DNA of 47,618 nt. Source: JAVXGM01 sp036657395 (GTDB taxonomy: Bacteria > Bacillota > Clostridia > Peptostreptococcales > Anaerovoracaceae). Both the position numbers and the translations under genes were made by a program. Below are positions 1 to 7,316 of this stretch, one piece after another. How positions within the stretch are numbered: position 1 is the stretch's first letter; each line of letters begins with the position of its first letter. The stretch lies in NCBI GenBank assembly GCA_036657395.1, contig JAVXGM010000012.1:1-47618 (forward strand), given 5' to 3'. The notes under the pieces were generated by a model. The model worked only from the letters and a program-made list of their open reading frames with translations, was not told the DNA's origin and did not search any database.

Positions 1-336
1 GCTTCTTTAGTCATCACAAATGCGGACAAGCCTGATGCAAGCTTTATTATGCCACAAAGGCCGGTTACTCTCACAGCCAACTGGGAGAAAATATCCGTTC
101 CAACAAGTCCTACTGACCCCACAAAGCCTGCTGACCCAACAAATCCTGCTGGCCCCACAAAGCCTGCTGACCCGACAAACCCTGCTGGTCCAACAAGACC
201 AAATCCTCCGACAAATGTGCCCCAATCCGGAGATAACAGCAATATGGTCCTTTACCTTATTCTGATCCTTGTATCAGGTGCAGGAGTATTGGGTACAACA
301 GTCTATACGAAAAAGAAAAAGACTTCAAAGCACTAA
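1..336 (+). CDS. C-terminal end of a wall-anchored surface protein (partial, 5' end outside window)
   Basis: The reading frame is open from base 1 to the TAA at 334-336, so only the last 111 residues are seen. They begin with a segment resembling the end of Listeria-Bacteroides/InlB-type beta repeats (FIMPQRPVTLTANW), continue into a Pro/Thr/Ala/Asp linker with two exact 12-residue repeats (PTKPADPTNPAG), and end in a sorting-signal-like tail: motif VPQSGD, a hydrophobic stretch of about 20 residues, then KKKK and a short charged end. This is the usual layout of a cell-wall-spanning, sortase-anchored protein, but the motif departs from LPXTG (V for L, S for T), so the cognate sortase is uncertain. 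The ligand or enzymatic part lies upstream of the window. Transcription probably stops at the hairpin at 359-406. Confidence 0.8.
   Translation, partial: ASLVITNADKPDASFIMPQRPVTLTANWEKISVPTSPTDPTKPADPTNPAGPTKPADPTNPAGPTRPNPPTNVPQSGDNSNMVLYLILILVSGAGVLGTTVYTKKKKTSKH
118..189 (+). repeat. Two tandem 36-bp coding repeats (PTKPADPTNPAG)
   Basis: Units at 118-153 and 154-189 encode the same 12 residues with only synonymous differences. A partial unit precedes (PTDP) and another follows (PTRP). They form the Pro-rich wall-spanning linker of the partial surface protein, and copy number in such linkers can vary between strains. Confidence 0.85.
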
Positions 337-358
337 GCTTGTAAGTCGAATCTATAAA

Positions 359-406
359 CAAAGAGCAAGACCCCAGGGGAGGCATCCCCTGGGGTCTTGC
401 TCTTTG
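359..406 (+). terminator. Perfect 22-bp hairpin after the surface-protein gene
   Basis: The arms 359-380 and 385-406 are exact reverse complements with a four-base loop (GGCA). The 3' arm ends in a T-rich TCTTGCTCTTTG. A free run of T residues is lacking, but position and strength fit a transcription stop between the surface-protein gene and feoA; it could act in both directions. Confidence 0.7.
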
Positions 407-422
407 CCAAAATTAACAAATG

Positions 423-439
423 ATATGCTAATCGCATAT
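423..439. promoter_or_regulatory. Inverted repeat upstream of feoA, possible operator
   Basis: ATATGC-TAATC-GCATAT lies 61 bases before the feoA start, in the only gap that can hold the feoAB promoter. The position suits a metal-responsive repressor, but the sequence is not a clear Fur or DtxR box, so the assignment is speculative. Confidence 0.25.
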
Positions 440-500
440 TTTAAAGCATAATATCCGTATAACTCCTCATTTTATTTATTTCATAAAGGAGAAAATATAC

Positions 501-755
501 ATGAAAAATAAAAAGATAACGCTAGCTGCCCTGCCTAATGGATGTCAAGCTAAAGTAAACGAAATTGCCGCTTACGGCCTTGAAAAGGACCGACTGATAG
601 ATCTCGGCTTTGCGCCAGGTTCCACAGTAAAAGTTCTTTTTACAAGCCCTGCCAAAAATCCTACCGCTTATGAAGTAATGGGTGCTGTACTTGCTCTTCG
701 AGAAGAAGATGGTAAAAAAATAATTGTTACTCCTATATGCTCATTAGAATATTAA
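501..755 (+). CDS. feoA: Ferrous iron transport protein A (FeoA)
   Basis: This 84-residue cytoplasmic protein has the length and pattern of a single FeoA SH3-like domain: a short first strand, the central motif RLIDLGFAPGSTVKVL, and a final strand ending near IIVTPICSLEY. FeoA partners the membrane protein FeoB and is thought to modulate Fe(II) uptake. The ATG is preceded by AAAGGAGA at 485-492. feoB follows 53 bases downstream in the same direction, so the two genes form an operon, but a terminator-like hairpin covers the feoB ribosome binding site. No FeoC is seen. Identification is firm by family pattern and context; regulation by iron is an inference. Confidence 0.93.
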   Translation: MKNKKITLAALPNGCQAKVNEIAAYGLEKDRLIDLGFAPGSTVKVLFTSPAKNPTAYEVMGAVLALREEDGKKIIVTPICSLEY

Positions 756-767
756 AAGGCACAAGAT

Positions 768-808
768 AAACACCTTTCTCATATAACAACAAAGAGAGGT
801 GTTTTTTT
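768..808 (+). promoter_or_regulatory. Terminator-like hairpin that sequesters the feoB ribosome binding site
   Basis: Bases 768-779 pair with 793-804 (12 pairs including one G-U). The 3' arm contains the Shine-Dalgarno GAGAGGTG, and a run of seven T residues (802-808) follows and abuts the feoB ATG at 809. The element therefore has the form of an intrinsic terminator and would also hide the ribosome binding site. It could attenuate feoB relative to feoA. A closely similar element precedes murA. Confidence 0.55.
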
Positions 809-2641
809 ATGAATTTTAAAACGATTGCATTGGCCGGAAATCCTAACGTTGGGAAAAGTACAGTATTTAACAGTTTGACTGGCCTGAAACAACATACAGG
901 TAACTGGCCGGGAAAAACAGTCACTAATGCTCAAGGAACCTTTATATATAAGGACACGGAATTCCTTTTGGTGGATCTTCCCGGTACATATTCTTTAACC
1001 ACAACTTCTATTGACGAATCTGTAGCCAAAGATTATATTTGTTCCAAAGATGCGGACATAATTTTAGTGGTAGCTGACGCTACCTGTCTAAAACGAAACC
1101 TAAATCTGGTTTTACAGATTCTTTCTATTACGCCAAACGTAATCCTTTGTGTAAATCTTTTAGATGAAGCTCGCAAAAAGAAAATCCATGTGGATCTTGC
1201 GAAGCTGTCATTTCTTCTCCATATTCCAGTAATAGGTATGTCTGCACGTTCAAAGGAAGGGCTTCCACAATTGCAGGAGGCATTATATGATTTTGTACCT
1301 CATTCCAATGAACAAACCTGCTCTCTTTGTGAATCTTGCGAAGAAAAGCAAGTTTTTATTGAAGAGATTGAAGATGTTTATAATCAATGCGTTCAGGTAG
1401 ACACTCCCGAAGCCCACCACTTTGATAGACGCCTGGATCAGGTTCTGACTTCCAAGAAGTTTGGCTTTCCAATTATGATACTTTTACTTTTGCTAATATT
1501 CTGGCTTACTATTGTAGGTGCCAATTATCCATCCCAATGGCTATCTCTCTTCTTTGGCCAAATAGAAGATGTTTTAAATAGCCTCGCCCTGTCTATTAAC
1601 TTCCCCGAACTCATACGAGCACCACTTGTTGATGGAGTTTATAAGACATTAGCCTGGGTCATTTCTGTTATGCTTCCCCCTATGGCAATTTTCTTTCCTC
1701 TATTTACCCTTTTAGAGGATTTCGGATATCTCCCTCGAGTAGCTTTTAATATGGATCACGCATTTAAGCACTGTCACGCCCATGGTAAACAGGCTTTAAC
1801 CATGTGTATGGGCTTTGGGTGTAATGCTTGCGGAGTGATTGGATGTAGAATAATTGAATCCCCTAGAGAACGACTTATTGCTATTTTGACGAATAATTTT
1901 GTTCCTTGCAATGGAAGATTTCCTACATTAATTGCTATAATCACCATATTTTTTACTGCATGCTTTTCTTTTGGCAAGGGTTTTTTTTCCTGCGTAATTC
2001 TCACTGGGATTATCCTTCTTGGGATTTTGTCCACGTTGCTAATCTCAAAAATACTCTCTGCCACTATCCTAAAGGGCATTCCTTCCTCTTTCATTTTAGA
2101 GCTTCCTCCTTATCGAATGCCTAAAATTGGCAGTGTAATACTCCGGTCGATTTTGGATCGAACTATTTTTGTACTGGGAAGAGCCATAATTGTAGCCGCT
2201 CCTGCTGGTCTTCTCATTTGGATTTTGGCAAACCTCACTTATGGAGATATGAGTTTATTAAGCCATTTTACAAATTTCTGTGATCCATTTGGACAAATGA
2301 TTGGAATCGACGGAGTAATTGTAGTCGCCTTTATTCTAGGTTTCCCCGCTAACGAAATCGTCATTCCCATCATGCTTATGACTTATATGGCCCACGGTAA
2401 TTTATTAGATTACGAAAGTTTCAGCCAGCTACAAAACATTCTTACAGATAATGGTTGGACCTGGCAAACTGGCCTTTCCACAATGCTTTTGTGTCTCTTT
2501 CATTTCCCTTGTGGCACTACTTGCCTAACCATAAAAAAAGAAACAGGGAGCCTAAAATGGACTAGTGTGGCTTTCCTTTTGCCTACCATTTTGGGAATCT
2601 CCCTGTGTTTTTTAATTAACTTGCTTGTATCTGTTTTTTAA
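809..2641 (+). CDS. feoB: Ferrous iron transporter FeoB
   Basis: FeoB (610 residues) imports Fe(II) across the cytoplasmic membrane. The N-terminal G domain shows G1 GNPNVGKS (10-17), G3 DLPG (56-59), G4 NLLD (116-119) and an SA-type G5 near 153. A linker with four Cys residues (TCSLCESCEE, about 168-177) precedes the membrane part, which has several hydrophobic segments and the conserved gate-like sequences FGCNACG and FPCGTTC. It is shorter than the enterobacterial protein but within the range of Clostridia. It pairs with feoA upstream. Its ribosome binding site lies in a hairpin (768-804). It converges with the next gene, 24 bases away. Confidence 0.95.
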   Translation: MNFKTIALAGNPNVGKSTVFNSLTGLKQHTGNWPGKTVTNAQGTFIYKDTEFLLVDLPGTYSLTTTSIDESVAKDYICSKDADIILVVADATCLKRNLNLVLQILSITPNVILCVNLLDEARKKKIHVDLAKLSFLLHIPVIGMSARSKEGLPQLQEALYDFVPHSNEQTCSLCESCEEKQVFIEEIEDVYNQCVQVDTPEAHHFDRRLDQVLTSKKFGFPIMILLLLLIFWLTIVGANYPSQWLSLFFGQIEDVLNSLALSINFPELIRAPLVDGVYKTLAWVISVMLPPMAIFFPLFTLLEDFGYLPRVAFNMDHAFKHCHAHGKQALTMCMGFGCNACGVIGCRIIESPRERLIAILTNNFVPCNGRFPTLIAIITIFFTACFSFGKGFFSCVILTGIILLGILSTLLISKILSATILKGIPSSFILELPPYRMPKIGSVILRSILDRTIFVLGRAIIVAAPAGLLIWILANLTYGDMSLLSHFTNFCDPFGQMIGIDGVIVVAFILGFPANEIVIPIMLMTYMAHGNLLDYESFSQLQNILTDNGWTWQTGLSTMLLCLFHFPCGTTCLTIKKETGSLKWTSVAFLLPTILGISLCFLINLLVSVF

Positions 2642-2665
2642 TACCCCTTTTATGTATAGGCAAAG

Positions 2666-3247
2666 TTAAACTTCTTGTCCAAGATATTGGACTTCTTCTA
2701 ATGGGTTACCTGCAATAAATAGATCGAAGGCTTCCTTCCCCGTCTTCACATAATCGTAAATCCAATTGACCTGAACAGCTTCTGCTTCTAGCCGTAAGCT
2801 ATCAACCAAAGGTACTGACTTTTTCTCGGGCACTTCACTCTTGTCTTTCTTAAATAAGCAATTTGACTGTTCCCCCGGGTTAACAGTTTTACTATAGTAG
2901 TAATAGCCGTCTCCCCCTGCAGACCAAACCCCTTTTTCCTTTTGTTTTTCTGTGGGTTTTTCCATAATGTTGCCTGAAATTAATGAAATTCCACTCTGGC
3001 TTTTTGCTCCGGGCATTTCCACTTTAACTCTAATCCACATCTCATCACTTCCCCCATTGATTACCTGAGTATCGTAATTTATTGCTATGTTAGATAATCT
3101 TTGTTCTTCTGCTAAAGCTGAGGTGTTTACTGTTTGTATTTTCTCTTCTATAACATCTTCGGAAAACCAAGTGGTATATACTACTATAGTAGCAACGCAT
3201 ACCAATAAACATATCCCACTTGTAAGTAATACATTAAGCTTGTCCAC
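2666..3247 (-). CDS. Membrane-anchored extracytoplasmic protein of unknown function, possibly TasA/camelysin-related
   Basis: This 193-residue protein starts at a GTG preceded by GAGAGGAG. Residues 5-28 form one hydrophobic segment (signal anchor or signal peptide); the rest is polar and probably outside the cell. The middle has WSAGGDGYYYYSKTVNPGEQ, followed by a stretch ending LRLEAEAVQVNW. That pattern recalls small TasA/camelysin-like or pilin-associated beta-sandwich proteins of Clostridia, where a Tyr-rich strand and a PGE turn recur. There is no AWFT-type SipW cleavage signal. It stands alone, convergent with feoB and divergent from the PadR gene. The family relation is a tentative inference from pattern only. 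Confidence 0.7.
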   Translation of the reverse strand: MDKLNVLLTSGICLLVCVATIVVYTTWFSEDVIEEKIQTVNTSALAEEQRLSNIAINYDTQVINGGSDEMWIRVKVEMPGAKSQSGISLISGNIMEKPTEKQKEKGVWSAGGDGYYYYSKTVNPGEQSNCLFKKDKSEVPEKKSVPLVDSLRLEAEAVQVNWIYDYVKTGKEAFDLFIAGNPLEEVQYLGQEV

Positions 3248-3400
3248 TTTTTCACTCCTCTCTTCTCTATATAAAGGAGTTTATCACATCTTTTTTTGAA
3301 AAAGATGGTCTATCGTAACCGAAAATTTTACAAGATTTTACACATATTCCTTTTATTTATTTTATCTGTTTACTATTCTCTTCTATTGTCAATATAATAC

Positions 3401-3436
3401 TTGACATAGTCTACTGTTGCTGTTTTAATAACAGTA
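3401..3436 (+). promoter_or_regulatory. Promoter of the PadR gene with overlapping palindromic operator
   Basis: The -35 TTGACA (3401-3406) and -10 TTTAAT (3424-3429) are 17 bases apart. An inverted repeat, TACTGTT (3412-3418) and AACAGTA (3430-3436), flanks the -10, with a nested CTGTT/AACAG pair at 3420-3434. This arrangement fits autorepression by the PadR protein encoded 23 bases further on. AAGGAGGA (3443-3450) is the ribosome binding site. Confidence 0.65.
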
Positions 3437-3458
3437 TTATATAAGGAGGAAATAAATT

Positions 3459-3815
3459 ATGAACAAATGTGCATGCAAAGGTTCTTTTCTCGATAAATTC
3501 ATTCAACCTGCAGTATTGATTATGCTGTGGGATGAGCCGTCATATGGATTTCGTCTTCTGTCTGATTTAAAGGAAAAAGGCTTAATTACAGACGAAGGGG
3601 TAAACCCGGCAGGATTTTATCGAGCACTAAAAAAAATGGAGGAACAGTCTTTGATTTCTTCTGCTTGGGATACAGAAAGTGGAAACAAGCCTCGCCGTAT
3701 TTTTACTATTACTGATGATGGTAAGAAATGTATGAAAAATTGGCGCAACACGCTTATTGAATATAAGGATCATATTAATCTGATTATTGACACTATCGCA
3801 GACACTGTTGATTAA
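3459..3815 (+). CDS. PadR-family transcriptional regulator
   Basis: This 118-residue protein is a single PadR winged helix: FIQPAVLIMLWDEPSYGFRLLSDL is the first part of the HTH, NPAGFYRALKKMEEQSLISSAW carries the recognition helix, and RRIFTITDDGKK forms the wing. A short C-terminal helix would mediate dimerisation. The N-terminus MNKCACKG carries a CxC pair, similar to clostridial PadR proteins often labelled as PhaQ-like (polyhydroxybutyrate-responsive); the ligand here is unknown. The promoter overlaps a palindrome, so autoregulation is likely. No efflux gene is adjacent on the same strand. It converges with csoR, with only three bases between the stop codons. Confidence 0.88.
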   Translation: MNKCACKGSFLDKFIQPAVLIMLWDEPSYGFRLLSDLKEKGLITDEGVNPAGFYRALKKMEEQSLISSAWDTESGNKPRRIFTITDDGKKCMKNWRNTLIEYKDHINLIIDTIADTVD

Positions 3816-3818
3816 TAT

Positions 3819-4121
3819 TTATTTCATTAATTTTTGGATAGTGTGGCACAGTTCATCTACTACATCCGTGTTTCCTGCCTGAATATCATCTACTACACAG
3901 CTTTTAATATGATTGGCAAGCAATACCTTATTAAAGCTGTTTAAGGCTGCCTGAATAGCTGAAACCTGTGTTAATATATCTACACAATATCTATCCTCGT
4001 CTACCATTTTGTTAATACCTCGTACTTGTCCCTCAATTCTATTAATCCGCTTCAATAGATCCTTTTTTTCCTCATTTTCTCGCAGCTTGTATTTACATGT
4101 GCATTCCAATTTATCTTCCAT
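3819..4121 (-). CDS. csoR: Copper-sensing repressor CsoR
   Basis: This 100-residue all-helical DNA-binding protein matches the CsoR/RcnR family: KKDLLKRINRIEGQVRGINKMVDEDRYCVDIL, with the Cu(I) ligands Cys46, His71 and Cys75 in the CsoR spacing (25 and 4 residues). Cu(I) binding releases it from DNA. The ATG at 4121 is chosen because TAGGAG lies 11 bases upstream; a GTG at 4133 overlaps that site. An extra CTC motif near residue 7 could add a thiol. It follows copA closely and is probably its distal operon partner; the matching operator is at 6680-6696. Confidence is high from ligand spacing, operator and neighbour. Confidence 0.93.
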   Translation of the reverse strand: MEDKLECTCKYKLRENEEKKDLLKRINRIEGQVRGINKMVDEDRYCVDILTQVSAIQAALNSFNKVLLANHIKSCVVDDIQAGNTDVVDELCHTIQKLMK

Positions 4122-4135
4122 TTGTAACACCACTC

Positions 4136-4345
4136 CTACTCTTTAATAGATATAACTTCATAGCCGGCCTCTGTAACTGCCTTTTTTAACATATCATCAT
4201 TCACGCTGCCATCAATAGTTATTTCTGCATATTTTTCCTCTAAATTCACAGTTGCACTAACACCTTCCATTTCATTTAAGGCTTTTTCTACTCGACCAGA
4301 GCAATGCCCGCATGACATACCCTCAATAATCATTTTCTTTATCAT
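4136..4345 (-). CDS. copZ: Possible separately translated CopZ copper chaperone within copA
   Basis: Inside copA, in the same frame, the ATG at 4345 is preceded by AAGGAG (4359-4354) with an 8-base spacer, a stronger site than many true starts here. Initiation would give a 69-residue protein that is exactly one HMA domain (GMSCGHC, length of CopZ). Either the cell makes both a fused and a free chaperone, or this is the scar of a copA-copZ fusion by loss of a stop codon. Separate expression is an inference. Confidence 0.45.
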   Translation of the reverse strand: MIKKMIIEGMSCGHCSGRVEKALNEMEGVSATVNLEEKYAEITIDGSVNDDMLKKAVTEAGYEVISIKE

Positions 4346-6667
4346 TTTTTCATCTCCTTTTAATCCTTTTGAATTGTCCTTTTGGTTTTTAGATTTAAAC
4401 ATTTTAAGCCGAAGGGCATTTGCTACAACAAAAACGGAACTTAAGCTCATTGCGGCTGCTCCAAACATAGGGTTTAATTTCAACCCAAATACAGGAAATA
4501 GCACTCCTGCTGCCAATGGAATGCCAATTATATTATAGAAAAATGCCCAAAATAAGTTCTGTTTTATGTTTCGGATAACTGAGCGTGAAAGTTCTATAGC
4601 TGTTACTACATCTAATAGGTCGCTTTTCATAAGCACTATATCTGCAGCTTCAATCGCAATATCTGTACCTGCACCAATAGCAATGCCTACATCTGCACGA
4701 GTCAATGCTGGCGCATCATTAATACCGTCACCTACCATAGCAACCTTTTTCCCTTGGCTTTGAATTGTAGCTACCACTCCCTCCTTTTCCTGTGGCATTA
4801 CTTCCGCAACAACTCGATCAATCCCAACCTCTTGTCTGATTGCCTGGGCAGTACGTTTATTATCTCCTGTAAGCATTACCACATCAATACCCATGGCTTT
4901 CATCCGATCAACGGCTTCCTTGCTGGTTGGTTTTACAGTATCAGCTACAGCAATGATCCCTATCACTTGATTTTCGTCTGCAAAGTAAAGAGGTGTTTTT
5001 CCTTCCGTGGAGAGTTTGATTGCCTTTGCCTCCCAGTCATTTGCATCAATGCTATAACTAGATAGCATTTTTAAATTTCCCGCCATATAAAGATTTCCGT
5101 CTATATTTCCCAAAACACCTTTCCCTGTAACTGACCGAAAGGATTTGGCTTCTGATATGACAATTCCCTTTTCTCCTGCCGCATTTAAAATAGCTTCTGC
5201 AAGTGGATGCTCTGATGATTTTTCAAGGGATGCAGCAATGGCAAGAAGCTTTTCTTCTGTAACATCCCCGCTGCTGAGCATATCGGTGACACGTGGTTTT
5301 CCTTCGGTTATGGTTCCTGTTTTATCAAGGACTACTGTCTGAATTAGGTGTGCTGTCTCTAATGATTCTGCGGATTTAATCAAAATTCCATTTTCAGCTC
5401 CCTTTCCTGTTCCTACCATGATTGCCACTGGGGTAGCTAACCCTAAAGCACATGGGCATGAAATAACCAATATAGCAATGCCAATTGACAATGAAAATGC
5501 AATAGTTGCCCCTAAGATTAGCCATGTAATAGTTGCTAAAACCGCTATTACAATCACTCCTGGCACAAAGATTCCGCTTACTTTATCTGCCAGCTTGGAA
5601 ATCGGTGCTTTGGAATTTGCCGCTTCTTCTACTAAGGAAATAATTTGAGAAAGGGTAGTATCCCCTCCTACTCGTGTTGCCTTAAATTTAAATGCACCCG
5701 TCTTGTTGATGGAGGCAGATATAACTCGATCCCCTTTATGTTTTTCAACTGGAATGCTTTCCCCAGTAATGGCTGATTCATCTACTGTAGAGTCTCCTTG
5801 TATAATTTGTCCGTCTACTGGTATGCTTTCTCCTGGACGAACTAAGACGATGTCCTCTACCACTACTTCTTCCACCGGAATCTCTTCTGTGGTTCCATCT
5901 CGCTGCACCGTGGCAGTCTTAGGCGCCAGGTCCATAAGCTTGGCGATTGCATCTCCAGTTTTTCCTTTTGATCTGGTTTCAAGAAATTTGCCAAGTGTAA
6001 TCAGAGACAAAATCATCCCGGCAGATTCAAAGTACAAATCCATAGAATACTCCATGACTAAATTGTCATTTCCGTGGCCCAACCCCCATCCAATCGCAAA
6101 GATTGCCGCTACGCCATATACTATGGCAGCCATAGAGCCAATTGCAATTAGCGAATCCATATTTGGCGCACCGTGAAATAGTGTTTTGAATCCTATCTGA
6201 TAATATTTACGATTAACATATACAACCGGTAAGCAAAGCAGAAATTGTAAAAAGGCAAAAGTCAGAGCATTTTCATTCTCTAAAATCCAGCCTGGAAGTA
6301 TCCAGCCAAACATATGCCCCATAGAAATATAAAACAAAGGAATAGTAAATATAAATGAAATTACTAGCCTAAATTTCATATTCTGTATCTGGTCACTCAT
6401 GGGATCTTCCTGTGTAACTTTATCAGTTGATAATTTTCTCTTGCCTAAAGTTGCCTTCTCCTTTACTGTTGCTCCATATCCTGCACCCTCCACTGCTTGT
6501 GTAATTAATTTATCTGTAAGTTGATTTTCATCGTATTCAACGGTCATATTATTAGAAAGTAAATTAACTGCTACTTTTTCTATTCCCTCAAGCTTTCCAA
6601 TGCTTTTTTCTACATGTGCAGAACATGACGAACATGTCATTCCTGTTATGGTATATTTTTGTTTCAT
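4136..6667 (-). CDS. copA: Copper-exporting P1B-type ATPase CopA with C-terminal CopZ-like domain
   Basis: This 843-residue pump exports Cu(I). Domains in order: HMA metal-binding domain with GMTCSSC (about 9-15); membrane segments; actuator with TGES; the CPC transport motif (ISCPCALG); phosphorylation site DKTGT; hinge GDGINDAP; last membrane pair; then a second HMA domain at 775-843 with GMSCGHC. A metal-binding domain at the C-terminus is unusual, since CopA normally carries its HMA domains at the N-terminus and CopZ is separate. The start is the ATG at 6667 because GGAGGG precedes it; an ATG at 6679 overlaps the operator side. Promoter and CsoR operator lie directly upstream, and csoR follows. 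Confidence 0.95.
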   Translation of the reverse strand: MKQKYTITGMTCSSCSAHVEKSIGKLEGIEKVAVNLLSNNMTVEYDENQLTDKLITQAVEGAGYGATVKEKATLGKRKLSTDKVTQEDPMSDQIQNMKFRLVISFIFTIPLFYISMGHMFGWILPGWILENENALTFAFLQFLLCLPVVYVNRKYYQIGFKTLFHGAPNMDSLIAIGSMAAIVYGVAAIFAIGWGLGHGNDNLVMEYSMDLYFESAGMILSLITLGKFLETRSKGKTGDAIAKLMDLAPKTATVQRDGTTEEIPVEEVVVEDIVLVRPGESIPVDGQIIQGDSTVDESAITGESIPVEKHKGDRVISASINKTGAFKFKATRVGGDTTLSQIISLVEEAANSKAPISKLADKVSGIFVPGVIVIAVLATITWLILGATIAFSLSIGIAILVISCPCALGLATPVAIMVGTGKGAENGILIKSAESLETAHLIQTVVLDKTGTITEGKPRVTDMLSSGDVTEEKLLAIAASLEKSSEHPLAEAILNAAGEKGIVISEAKSFRSVTGKGVLGNIDGNLYMAGNLKMLSSYSIDANDWEAKAIKLSTEGKTPLYFADENQVIGIIAVADTVKPTSKEAVDRMKAMGIDVVMLTGDNKRTAQAIRQEVGIDRVVAEVMPQEKEGVVATIQSQGKKVAMVGDGINDAPALTRADVGIAIGAGTDIAIEAADIVLMKSDLLDVVTAIELSRSVIRNIKQNLFWAFFYNIIGIPLAAGVLFPVFGLKLNPMFGAAAMSLSSVFVVANALRLKMFKSKNQKDNSKGLKGDEKMIKKMIIEGMSCGHCSGRVEKALNEMEGVSATVNLEEKYAEITIDGSVNDDMLKKAVTEAGYEVISIKE

Positions 6668-6679
6668 TTTGCCCTCCAT

Positions 6680-6696
6680 ATACCCCCACGGGGTAT
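6680..6696. promoter_or_regulatory. CsoR operator of copA-csoR
   Basis: ATACCCC-CAC-GGGGTAT is a perfect inverted repeat with the G-tract/C-tract core known for CsoR sites in Bacillota. It lies between the copA -10 (6712-6717) and the ribosome binding site, so bound CsoR would block transcription initiation or clearance. Confidence 0.88.
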
Positions 6697-6711
6697 TAGT
6701 TTTATGTTTTC

Positions 6712-6740
6712 ATTATAAGTATGGTGCCCATCTTTGTCAA
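6712..6740 (-). promoter_or_regulatory. Consensus sigma-A promoter of copA-csoR
   Basis: Read on the minus strand: TTGACA (6740-6735), 17-base spacer, TATAAT (6717-6712). Both hexamers are exact consensus, which suits an operon whose basal output is set by repression. Confidence 0.9.
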
Positions 6741-6765
6741 TAATCTTTAGTCAATTATTTCAACA

Positions 6766-6793
6766 TTAAAAAAGCCGCCCTTATGGACGGCTG
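6766..6793 (-). terminator. Intrinsic terminator of the tRNA operon
   Basis: On the minus strand AGCCGTCC-ATAA-GGGCGGCT forms a GC-rich stem with one imperfect pair, followed by TTTTTTAA. It lies about 10 bases after the tRNA-fMet gene. Confidence 0.85.
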
Positions 6794-6802
6794 TTTTGTT
6801 TA

Positions 6803-6878
<76 letters not shown>

Positions 6879-6972
6879 ATAATGTGACCTTTTGGTCTAC
6901 GATTTTTCGACTTGGACTTTGTTATATATCTTATTCTTCATTTTACCAAACATTCATAGATTATGAAAAAAT

Positions 6973-7061
6973 TGGTGCCGGAGACCGGGGTCGAACCGGT
7001 ACGATCTATGAGGACCGCAGGATTTTAAGTCCTGTGCGTCTGCCAATTCCGCCACTCCGGC
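6973..7061 (-). tRNA. tRNA-Leu (UAA)
   Basis: The 89-base gene starts GCCGGAGTGG and ends in an encoded CCA. It has the long variable arm of class II tRNAs and anticodon TAA in the loop of ACAGGACTTAAAATCCTG. It lies three bases after tRNA-Asn on the same transcript. Confidence 0.92.
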
Positions 7062-7064
7062 GCT

Positions 7065-7139
7065 TGGCTCCAAGGGTGGGGCTCGAACCCACAGCCTACC
7101 GGTTAACAGCCGGTTGCTCCACCATTGAGCTACCTTGGA
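7065..7139 (-). tRNA. tRNA-Asn (GUU)
   Basis: The minus strand starts TCCAAGGTAGCTC and ends CCTTGGAGCCA, with anticodon GTT within CCGGCTGTTAACCGG. CCA is encoded. It is the first gene of the tRNA operon, about 30 bases after the -10 box. Confidence 0.93.
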
Positions 7140-7171
7140 ACAGTGCGTCGCCTCAATCGGCAACAATTAGT

Positions 7172-7201
7172 ATTATACAACAGTATGTGTTGCTGTGTCA
7201 A
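7172..7201 (-). promoter_or_regulatory. Promoter of the tRNA-Asn-Leu-fMet operon
   Basis: On the minus strand TTGACA (7201-7196) and TATAAT (7177-7172) are 18 bases apart. Both are exact consensus, as expected for a stable RNA operon. Confidence 0.88.
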
Positions 7202-7316
7202 CAACATTATTCAATCGATCCAATATATTTTAATTGATGAAAAATATCCCTAATCTCACCTTTATAGTTTATCCACATTTTTCAATTTTATAACCTTATT
7301 TATATTGATTCTTTTC

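Noticed and set aside
118..189. Short tandem repeats considered as a CRISPR array
   Set aside because: Units are directly adjacent, in frame and encode a Pro-rich linker; there are no spacers.
3175..3196. Palindrome CTACTATAGTAG inside the orphan membrane protein gene
   Set aside because: It lies within codons of the signal-anchor region and is explained by coding sequence; no regulatory context.
5703..6176. 157-codon frame antisense to copA
   Set aside because: It is a shadow of the P-type ATPase gene with low-complexity composition and no start signals.
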